Made by a program: the position numbers and the translations under genes. A DNA stretch of 14,884 nt from contig CAOSZT010000041.1 in NCBI GenBank assembly GCA_948528155.1, positions 1 to 14,884 of the forward strand, in the 5' to 3' direction. Source of the stretch: an uncultured Clostridia bacterium. Its GTDB lineage: Bacteria > Bacillota > Clostridia > TANB77 > CAG-508. A model generated the notes under the pieces. That model was not told where the DNA came from and did not search any database. It saw only the letters and a program-made list of their open reading frames with translations. Every line of letters starts with the position of its first letter. Positions within the stretch are counted from its first letter, which is position 1. Shown piece by piece: positions 7,667 through 13,883 of this stretch.

Positions 7667-8670
7667 AAAAAAAGTTGCTTATCCTCATTGGAAGCTTATG
7701 GATTTTATTGATTTGTGTTGGATGTCAAAGCTACGATATTTCCAAAATGCTATTTATTGCAAGTGTAGGAATTGAAAAAAAGGAAGATCAGCTTTCGGGT
7801 TATTTTTATCTTCCTTTAAGTAGTGATATTGGTAAAACAGAAAATACAAAAAATAAAGGACAAGGAGAATTTGCTAAAACAAGTGGAAGAACTATACCTG
7901 AGCTTTTTCAAAATCTTCAATACTCTACTTCTTTAACTATTAACTTCAGACATGTATCAAGTATAGTTTTAAATGAAGAATTATTACAAAAAGAATTTAT
8001 CGAAGAATTGATGGATTTTATTAAATTCTCTTTTGAAATAGATTTCAATTGCTATTTATTTGTAACTAAAGAAAAAATGGAGGAGCTTTTTGATTTTAAA
8101 AATCCTAACCAAGAAAGTGTTTTAAATTCAATGCTTGTTTCGACAAGTGATGTAAGTGCATTATTTTTGGTAGCTCCACCCATTCATTTTTTAGAATTTG
8201 TCCAAAGGTACTTTAATAAAAGAACAATTATTTTACCCCTTTTAGATTTAGAAGAAATATGGACTATAGAAAGTGAACCGTCTAAGAATTTCCATGCACA
8301 AAGTGCGGTTTATTATTATGAAGATAAAATAAAAGAGGTTATTAGAAATGAAAGTAGCCCGTATTTTAGTAAAAGTACTAAATTTATGGATCATATGGAT
8401 AAAATTCCTCTTAGTATTAAGCATTATAAAATGAAACAGGAATATAAAGATATTCTTCGTTTGAAAATAGAATTTGAATGCGATATATTTCAAACAGATA
8501 ATAAGCCTACTACTCAAGAGATAGAAGCCTTTGTATATAAAAGAATAAAAAGCTATATTGAGGAATTTGAGGAGGTAGACCCTTTAGATTTAAAATTTAA
8601 TAATAAGGCATACCGAACGAACTGTAGCTATGATACTTTAGATATTCAAATAAAAATACGTAAAAACTAA
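7663..8670 (+). CDS. Spore germination lipoprotein, Ger(x)C family
   Basis: A 335-residue lipoprotein, the C subunit of the germinant receptor, held on the outer face of the spore inner membrane. The signal peptide is MKKK followed by a hydrophobic core, with Cys21 as the likely lipidated residue. The box is ICVGC, which has an unusual Cys at -3. After it come the family's opening strands (MLFIASVGIE) and a region containing RHVSSIVLNEELL typical of Ger(x)C N-terminal domains. It is shorter than the common 370-400 residues. The ATG overlaps the A-subunit stop. The TAA at 8668-8670 overlaps the TAG of the opposite-strand gene (8667-8669), with no room for a dedicated terminator. Confidence 0.9.
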   Translation: MKKKLLILIGSLWILLICVGCQSYDISKMLFIASVGIEKKEDQLSGYFYLPLSSDIGKTENTKNKGQGEFAKTSGRTIPELFQNLQYSTSLTINFRHVSSIVLNEELLQKEFIEELMDFIKFSFEIDFNCYLFVTKEKMEELFDFKNPNQESVLNSMLVSTSDVSALFLVAPPIHFLEFVQRYFNKRTIILPLLDLEEIWTIESEPSKNFHAQSAVYYYEDKIKEVIRNESSPYFSKSTKFMDHMDKIPLSIKHYKMKQEYKDILRLKIEFECDIFQTDNKPTTQEIEAFVYKRIKSYIEEFEEVDPLDLKFNNKAYRTNCSYDTLDIQIKIRKN

Positions 8671-9575
8671 CGACGTTTTCGATAAATAAGTATACCTAAT
8701 AAGGCTATAATTCCTATACAACTAAGACTAATATAGACAATTAGAGGTGTGCTCTTATTTTCCTTTGAAACCTCATTTATTATTTTAAATTGATATATAT
8801 GCTTTATTCCATCTTCATATGTTAGTGTAATTTCTGCTTGATATATACCTTTCTTATTTGAAGAGGTAAAATAGTTACTTTCTATAGAAATGCTCTCATA
8901 ATCCGTTGGCAAATTCATGATATTTATCCATTCGTTGATGATGTCGGTTTTAGATTTTAGTGCCCCTTTTATGGTGATGGATTGTTTACAAATGTGAGTA
9001 AATATAGATTTTTTTACATGGACTAAAATTGTTTTAAGACTGGATGCATTTTCGCTACTATCATAAACAATAAGGGAAACAGAATATTCTTTCTCTTCTG
9101 GATGTTCTAAAGCTTCTAGACCTGTCCATTCTAGTCTTAAGTTAACATCATAATTGTCTTTCATCGTAAAACAGGTTAGAAGCTCCTTCTCAATATCTTG
9201 TGTAGAAATGTCAATGTCAATTTCCTGTTTAAGTACTTCAAGTGTGGGTGCAGCAAAATCTCGAACAGAAATTATATCTATTCTCGTCGTAGTATATCCT
9301 CTAGAATTTGATATTGAAATTTCTAATGGATAATCCTTCACTCTTAAACTTCCTTTTATATAATCTGTTTCATATTCGGAAGTGTACTTAATTTTATGGG
9401 TAATATCGCCATCTATTTTATCATAACAAGAATAACGATCCTTTATTTCTTTAAAGGAAAGAGGATGATCAAAATTAATGATATGAAAATATGTTGATTC
9501 CTCAGCAGCCTGAACTGGAAAAATAGATAAAGAAAAAAATAGAAGAAGTAAAACAATTAAGCTAGATTTTCTCAT
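8667..9575 (-). CDS. Membrane-anchored Ig-like repeat protein, short paralogue
   Basis: A 302-residue secreted protein of unknown function. A signal peptide (1-23, cut after VQA-A) is followed by three beta-rich segments (about 31-106, 110-188 and 194-268) and a C-terminal membrane helix (about 276-297) ending in YRKRR. No LPxTG motif is present. The first segment opens DHPLSFKEIKDRYS and continues with a D-x-x-D-G-D-I-T type pattern, as in bacterial Ig-like domains of the DUF5011 type. The same opening occurs in the upstream neighbour, so the two are paralogues. The ATG lies within the last codons of the upstream gene (14-base overlap), and I see no SD, so translation probably depends on coupling. 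The role is probably at the cell surface; spore or vegetative stage is unknown. Confidence 0.8.
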   Translation of the reverse strand: MRKSSLIVLLLLFFSLSIFPVQAAEESTYFHIINFDHPLSFKEIKDRYSCYDKIDGDITHKIKYTSEYETDYIKGSLRVKDYPLEISISNSRGYTTTRIDIISVRDFAAPTLEVLKQEIDIDISTQDIEKELLTCFTMKDNYDVNLRLEWTGLEALEHPEEKEYSVSLIVYDSSENASSLKTILVHVKKSIFTHICKQSITIKGALKSKTDIINEWINIMNLPTDYESISIESNYFTSSNKKGIYQAEITLTYEDGIKHIYQFKIINEVSKENKSTPLIVYISLSCIGIIALLGILIYRKRR

Positions 9576-11145
9576 GTTTTTTAAATTTTATATAAAATAT
9601 AATTCCCGAAGAGATTAGTGGGATTAGTAATAGAAGCCAAAGGTAGTGGTAATTTCTTGTGGTATTCTTATGAGGAATTTGTATAGGTGTGAAAATATTT
9701 AATATGACATTTCCTTCTATTTGCTTTCCATCCTTTGTGATTTCAGTATATTTAATATCGTATACTCCTTCGGAATTAATGATGGCTGTATCATAAGAAA
9801 ATGAAACATCTACTGCATCCATACTTATAATTCCAGCTTCCTTTAGCATCTGTAGAAGCTCGCTATTTGAAAAGGTCTTTCCTAAGGGTAAGAATAAAGT
9901 TTTTTCAACACGGATAATAGGAGAATGTGTATCATTTAAAATATATTTAAAGGTTTCTTCTCTAGTGTTATTACTTCCATCAGTTAAACTAAGCGTAAGA
10001 ACATATTCCTTGCCCTCCTCTCCAGTACAGGTGTTAGATACTATTACTAAATCTGCAGGAGACAGGTCATAATAATTATCTGAAACCTCAAAAAGTGCTA
10101 GGATTTCTTCCTCTTGAAGAACGTGATTCGTTTGGATTTTGTCTCCACCACCCTTTAAAGAAATTGTTGGTTTGGTAGTATCCACAATATTAATATAGAG
10201 AATAGCATCACTACAACTTCCGTCTAAATCTCTTGCTGATAATTTGTATCTATATCTTCCTAATTTATTTAAATTATTTTTTAAATGGTCCATATCAGTA
10301 TAAAATTTTATAATATCTTGCTCTGGTGTATAATTATCGCTTATTAGAAAATGCTTATGTATGTCCTCCATGGATAGTTCTGTATTAACCTCTATGTTTA
10401 TTTCTGCATCATCATCAAGAAAGTTAATTTTAGGAGGTATAAAGTCCTTATATTCAATAATGTCAAAAATTGCTGTTTCATTTCCAGCTGAATCAGATAC
10501 CTTAACAGAAATATAAAAGCTACCTAGCCTTCTATGTTCGGGATCATAATTTGTTTCTAGCGTTAGGCGATTCGTTATCGTTTTATCCACATTATCCTCA
10601 GCACTATACCTTGCTTTCAACTCGTCTATAGATATTGGGTGATCAATGCTAGTAAAGTGATGTTTATTACCTGCTAGAGTCGGATCTGAATTTATTTCTT
10701 CAGTCAATATAGATAATGCAGTTAATGAGTAAGAGTAGTTTATATCTGTAAAAAATACAGCAGAAGAATGAACCTTAAGAATCATAGCCCCAACCTTATC
10801 TGTATCATTAAAATAAGTATTAAAAATATCTATTAATTCTTCTTGTATTATTTTTTCTGGCAGGTCTAACGGACCTGTTTTTTTAAAATCCTCTAAGCTT
10901 ATTTCTTGCTTCCCTTGCACTAATTCATAGGAGAAGTTTCCTTTAAAATTATCCCTTGATATAGCATAAGGATATGTGCCAATGATATAATATCCTTTCG
11001 AAAGAACTGTGGCAAAAGGGGTATCCACTGGATGTGATTCGTACAACTCTATAGATTCATAGTAGGCCTCTGCCTGAACAGTCTTTCTCCATCCAAGACA
11101 GAACAAAAGAGTCAAAGACGTAATTAAAAATAAAATTTTTTTCAT
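9562..11145 (-). CDS. Membrane-anchored Ig-like repeat protein, long paralogue
   Basis: A 527-residue protein with a signal peptide (about 1-26, ending VQAEA) and an N-terminal region without clear repeats (27-160). Four Ig-like segments follow (about 163-235, 239-321, 325-404 and 408-487). A membrane helix (500-519) and a basic tail end the protein. The first Ig segment begins DHPISIDELKARYSAEDN and contains VSDSAGNET, a classic bacterial Ig/HYR-like ending; later ones have SDNY and SLTDGSNNT. The start at 11145 is chosen because it begins the signal peptide and has AAAGGAA just upstream. An in-frame ATG at 11226 would put 27 polar and basic residues before it. No sortase motif is visible. 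It is the first gene of a two-gene unit; its promoter was not identified with confidence. Confidence 0.8.
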   Translation of the reverse strand: MKKILFLITSLTLLFCLGWRKTVQAEAYYESIELYESHPVDTPFATVLSKGYYIIGTYPYAISRDNFKGNFSYELVQGKQEISLEDFKKTGPLDLPEKIIQEELIDIFNTYFNDTDKVGAMILKVHSSAVFFTDINYSYSLTALSILTEEINSDPTLAGNKHHFTSIDHPISIDELKARYSAEDNVDKTITNRLTLETNYDPEHRRLGSFYISVKVSDSAGNETAIFDIIEYKDFIPPKINFLDDDAEINIEVNTELSMEDIHKHFLISDNYTPEQDIIKFYTDMDHLKNNLNKLGRYRYKLSARDLDGSCSDAILYINIVDTTKPTISLKGGGDKIQTNHVLQEEEILALFEVSDNYYDLSPADLVIVSNTCTGEEGKEYVLTLSLTDGSNNTREETFKYILNDTHSPIIRVEKTLFLPLGKTFSNSELLQMLKEAGIISMDAVDVSFSYDTAIINSEGVYDIKYTEITKDGKQIEGNVILNIFTPIQIPHKNTTRNYHYLWLLLLIPLISSGIIFYIKFKKHEKI

Positions 11146-11420
11146 AATTTCCTTTCTTATAAAGCTACATTTTTTGTGCTTCATAGAATAATTACAGAAA
11201 TTAATCATATTTTTTAATATTATCAATATTTAAAAAAATTTTAATGAGAAAATATTACGATAAAATTTAATACAGGTAAAAGTTTTAATCAACATTATCT
11301 TCATTCTTTAAATAAATAAGTTGTAATTAACAAATTTTAATTCTTTATAAAAATACTATAAAATTATGGCTTTTTATGATAAAATCATATAAGGAAGCGT
11401 AATTATATTACAGGGTTTAA
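11146..11420. other. AT-rich intergenic region before the element boundary
   Basis: No gene is supported in this stretch. It must contain the promoter of the Ig-like protein pair (minus strand), but several weak A/T-rich candidates compete and none stands out. A short palindrome TATGAT-AAA-ATCATA lies near 11375-11390. It is chromosomal DNA just outside the integrated element. Confidence 0.5.
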
Positions 11421-11473
11421 AAAAAAGATTTTTACAAAAATAAAAACCTCAATATGAGGTAATAATCTTTTTT
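11421..11473 (-). terminator. Terminator of the original tRNA-Trp gene
   Basis: On the minus strand, immediately after the tRNA CCA end, ACCTCA/TGAGGT (11446-11460, 3-nt loop) forms a hairpin followed by TTTTTATTTTT. A second outer pair, AAAAAAGATT (11421-11430) and AATCTTTTTT (11464-11473), can enclose it. It is correctly placed and oriented for a tRNA whose 3' end is at 11475. Confidence 0.75.
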
Positions 11474-11474
11474 A

Positions 11475-11519
11475 TGGCAGGGGCATCAGGATTCGAACCC
11501 GAACTAAAGGTTTTGGAGT
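11475..11519 (-). other. attL/attR core: 3' fragment of a tRNA-Trp gene
   Basis: Read on the minus strand, the segment holds the anticodon loop CTCCAAA (anticodon CCA, Trp) and the 3' anticodon arm. A variable loop and a T arm with GGTTCGAATCC follow. It ends with TGCCCCT, a discriminator G and CCA (11475-11477). TGCCCCT is the expected 3' acceptor strand of tRNA-Trp, whose 5' strand is AGGGGCA. Upstream of the anticodon loop the sequence (TATAA) cannot form the anticodon stem. There is no D arm and no AGGGGCA, so the tRNA 5' half is absent. This is the duplicated 3' end left where an element integrated; the intact tRNA should lie at the other end, beyond the window. Confidence 0.8.
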
Positions 11520-11818
11520 TATACCCTATATAGTTTGAAACCAGCTATATCGAATTTTATTCGGTTTCCAATATGTTGGTAGAAGTAGAAAATCCTTTCA
11601 AATTGAATCAAATCGGTCTATTTTGATGGACAACTTTTGGGACAACATTTAATGATTTTATTGTTAGCTTTAAAGTACCTTTGCACAACAAATTGAATTA
11701 ATCTATTTTGAATGAGAAGACATTCTTTACTTTTGATTTTATATTGATTTATCAATATATTTGCAAAAACGTTCAAAATAGGTGTTAAAGTATATGAAGA
11801 ACTTAAACACTACTAAAT
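11520..11818. repeat. att-proximal noncoding zone with direct and inverted repeats
   Basis: No complete gene is seen here. GGACAAC occurs twice 12 bases apart (11628-11634 and 11640-11646). A longer imperfect direct repeat, CAAATTGAATcAA plus TCTATTTTGA, occurs at 11599-11627 and 11689-11711. Nested inverted repeats lie next to the tRNA fragment: GAAACC/GGTTTC (11537-11542, 11563-11568) around CGAAT/ATTCG (11551-11555, 11559-11563). Repeats beside an att core are where recombinase or accessory proteins often bind, but that is inference. Confidence 0.45.
11764..11810 (-). terminator. Weak terminator at the end of the Pycsar operon
   Basis: On the minus strand GTGTTTAAGT (11810-11801) pairs with ACTTTAACAC (11791-11782) with one mismatch. 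A T-rich but interrupted tract follows. It starts 8 bases after the stop codon of the last operon gene. Confidence 0.45.
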
Positions 11819-12460
11819 TTAATTGATATTTCTATTTTCTCTTCTCCGCCATGATGAAGGATGATTTCCATCTGTATAGTTGGAAAAGTTACTACATTTA
11901 TTAATGATTTTTGTTCGGAATTGGGCTGTACATAAATTTATTGTAGCAATTGGGTCGATGGCTGTTAATCGGTCCTTTAAATCATTTGTTTTATTGTTGT
12001 CAAAACATGTGTTGAAGTTATCATCACGGGACTTAGCATCCGTAGTATTATTTAATGCCATTCCAAGGCTACATTGGTATTGTATAGCATTAATCAAAAC
12101 AATATCACAATGTAAAGTTGCAATTGATCGATATATTTTAGATTTAACTATTAGTGAAGCAAAATATTTTTTAAAGTTTTCTCCTGTTTTTCCCATTGCT
12201 GGACCAAGAGCAGAACGAGTAATAGGATCATACTCATTTTTATGTGGACTTTCAAGAATGATAACAATTGGGTTAGCGATTTTGTTTTGAATAGTATAAT
12301 TATTGTTTTTGATAGAATAATCAATGTTTTCTCTGTTTGATGATGTGAACACTCCATTTGATAGTTGTCCAACAACCTGGTCTGGACATGGATTAGGATT
12401 TGCCTTTTGATTGCTTATTGCTGTTGGAAAAGAAAAATTCTTTAGAAAATTAATTGACAT
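11819..12460 (-). CDS. Uracil-DNA-glycosylase-fold protein, third gene of the Pycsar operon
   Basis: A 213-residue, probably cytosolic protein. The layout resembles the uracil-DNA glycosylase superfamily. After a hydrophobic strand (PIVIILE, 64-70) comes ESPHKNEYD (70-78), then GPAMGKTGENF (86-96) in the position of the family 4/5 GxPFVGxxG segment. A second strand, VLINAIQYQ (121-129), follows, and near the C-terminus HPSSW (200-204) matches the HPS motif of the active-site loop. The usual catalytic residues are not clearly present, so base-excision activity should not be assumed. The start has AGGAGGT six bases upstream. The gene lies 52 bases after the end of the membrane effector, on the same strand and under the same promoter. 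It may be a third Pycsar component or an unrelated passenger. Confidence 0.6.
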   Translation of the reverse strand: MSINFLKNFSFPTAISNQKANPNPCPDQVVGQLSNGVFTSSNRENIDYSIKNNNYTIQNKIANPIVIILESPHKNEYDPITRSALGPAMGKTGENFKKYFASLIVKSKIYRSIATLHCDIVLINAIQYQCSLGMALNNTTDAKSRDDNFNTCFDNNKTNDLKDRLTAIDPIATINLCTAQFRTKIINKCSNFSNYTDGNHPSSWRRRENRNIN

Positions 12461-12512
12461 TGTTGTACCTCCTAACTTATATTAGTTTTTTGTAGAAGTC
12501 TTAGAACAAATA

Positions 12513-13005
12513 TTATATTATAATTAGATATAAATTTGTTATTAGTAAAGCAATCAATGGAAGTAAGGACCATATTGCTGCAACTAACCATTTATGCTTT
12601 CTATTACAAATAACTGAATTAACATAAATTTGATTTTGCAAACTACTAGTATAATCATACTTGTCATCATTTAATAAATCTACAAAATCTTGTTTTGATA
12701 TTCTAGCAACAGATTTATAATAATTTACATCGACTTTATCTTTTTTGCTTTTCCTTGGAAAAATTACTAAGATTAAAAAAGTTAAAGTAATTAAAGAACT
12801 TAATAAATATAAAGAAAGAAAGAAATATAATACAAAGTAATCTTCTTGTATCAGATAATCCAGTAATACTCTCTAAAAGAAGAAGACTTAATGTAAAAGT
12901 AATGCTCACTATGGCAAGTAATATATTAGCCTTATTATCAAAATTATTTATTTGTGATTGAACATTAGATAGCAAATAATCATAATCTATTTTTTCTTTT
13001 TCCAT
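12513..13005 (-). pseudogene. pycTM: Pycsar membrane effector (PycTM-like), split by a +1 frame change
   Basis: The ATG at 13005 has a GAGGG SD that overlaps the stop of the cyclase gene. Frame 1 gives an 89-residue product stopping at 12736. It opens with DYLLSNVQSQINNFDNKAN (8-26), matching the PycTM/SLATT-like N-terminal helix with its D-x-KA pattern, then TM1 (about 28-45). The next frame is open from 12872 to a TAA at 12513-12515. It encodes DYFVLYFFLS, a clean second membrane helix ending IFPRK, a soluble linker with YYKSVARISKQDF, and a third helix (WLVAAIWSLLPLIALL). The distance 12513-13005 is 493 bases, one more than 164 codons. Skipping one base near 12843 restores 163 residues, the normal size for these effectors. 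Known PycTM proteins bind cUMP or cCMP and damage the membrane. Confidence 0.82.
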
Positions 13006-13018
13006 TTGTCCATACCCT

Positions 13019-13744
13019 CTATCCTTTCATTCCATTTTCTATCCATTCATTAAATTCTGAACGCACTATATTACATTCATATAAATCCTCATAAGAATTA
13101 TACCTGATCCAATTTTCATATTTAGGATTCTCCTTTTTTAAATCTGCAATAATGTTATTATAGAAGACTTCACTCATAGCGATAGGTTTTATATCATCTC
13201 TATTAGCAGTAGAAGATAAATTTGATGCATCTACAACAGCTTTTCCAATCCATATTTTATCATTGATCCCAGTTCCTGAACGTCCTGCCTTTATTATTAG
13301 TTCTTCATCGCATCCTAATCCAATACCAGCTGTTATAGGGGCATAGCCATAATCCGTTATTATTTCGTTAAACATTTTCATAAAAGTATTAGTTAATACT
13401 GCAATATTAAATATTTCGACTAAATCACTCTTGTATTGCGTATCATAAATTGCATATACACAATCTCCTCTAATTCCAATTTGTCTATAATTCCTAAAAT
13501 CTTGAAAAATCGTTATAATTTCAGATGTAAAAGCTCGCATAAGACGAGCTAATCTTTCATCCTTTGTATCAAAAAGTTCTGAAGAATCCTTGATATCTAT
13601 AAAAATGGCTCCTGCCCAAGTTAAATAAGCATTTGTAAAAGTAAAGGCATTATCGCTATCAGGGATACCCTCACTTTTAATAACTTTAGTTTCAGTCTTT
13701 AAAATATTAATTATATTGCTTCGACTATCATGATAATCATACAT
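13019..13744 (-). CDS. pycC: Pycsar class III nucleotide cyclase (PycC-like)
   Basis: A 241-residue cytosolic cyclase. In Pycsar defence PycC makes cCMP or cUMP on phage infection to activate a membrane or TIR effector. The class III core is visible: GAIFIDIKDSS (45-55, metal-binding D50), IGIRGDCVYAIYD (89-101, second metal Asp D94), GIGLGCDEELIIKAGR (140-155) and WIGKAVVDASNLSS (165-178), the last replacing the G-x-x-V-N-x-A-x-R segment of adenylate cyclases. The two metal ligands are intact, so it should be active. AGGAGG lies 10 bases before the ATG. The product is followed 13 bases later by the membrane effector. Substrate (UTP or CTP) cannot be told from this reading; a plain adenylate cyclase is less likely given the partner gene. 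Confidence 0.88.
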   Translation of the reverse strand: MYDYHDSRSNIINILKTETKVIKSEGIPDSDNAFTFTNAYLTWAGAIFIDIKDSSELFDTKDERLARLMRAFTSEIITIFQDFRNYRQIGIRGDCVYAIYDTQYKSDLVEIFNIAVLTNTFMKMFNEIITDYGYAPITAGIGLGCDEELIIKAGRSGTGINDKIWIGKAVVDASNLSSTANRDDIKPIAMSEVFYNNIIADLKKENPKYENWIRYNSYEDLYECNIVRSEFNEWIENGMKG

Positions 13745-13784
13745 AATGGTTTATCCTCCTAATTTACTACATTTTGTTGGTGAA

Positions 13785-13814
13785 ATTATATCATAGATAT
13801 TGTCTAAAGTCCAA
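13785..13814 (-). promoter_or_regulatory. Promoter of the Pycsar operon
   Basis: On the minus strand TTGGAC (13814-13809), an 18-bp spacer and TATAAT (13790-13785), about 40 bases before the cyclase ATG. It separates the defence operon from the recombinase gene upstream, so the operon does not need read-through. Confidence 0.65.
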
Positions 13815-13850
13815 AAATTTTGTTTTTTTTTGCTAAAAAACAAAAAATTG
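13813..13850. repeat. A/T-only inverted repeat between the recombinase gene and the Pycsar promoter
   Basis: Plus-strand AATTTTGTTTTTTTTT and TAAAAAACAAAAAATT flank a GC dinucleotide, giving an imperfect dyad of about 11 paired bases per arm around TGC. It touches the -35 of the Pycsar promoter. It could act as a weak terminator for the recombinase transcript, an operator, or simply be low-complexity DNA. Confidence 0.35.
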
Positions 13851-13883
13851 AAATGTAATATAAAACTTTATCACTTTGTTTGA

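Noticed and set aside
11475..11550. A complete tRNA gene at the element boundary
   Set aside because: No D arm, no 5' anticodon-stem strand and no 5' acceptor strand complementary to TGCCCCT are present.
11880..12290. A 136-codon plus-strand open frame opposite the UDG-like gene
   Set aside because: It has no SD, lies fully antisense to a gene with a strong SD and recognisable motifs, and reads as hydrophobic nonsense without domain features.
12151..12375. A 74-codon minus-strand frame inside the UDG-like gene
   Set aside because: It is an alternative frame of the same strand, without its own SD and without recognisable motifs.
12739..12753. Programmed -1 frameshift at the A-run (C-AAAAAA-G) near the end of the effector's first frame
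   Set aside because: The run resembles a slippery heptamer, but the second half lies in the +1 frame, not -1. A shift this late would also keep the unnatural Phe/Asn-rich stretch instead of the clean second membrane helix.
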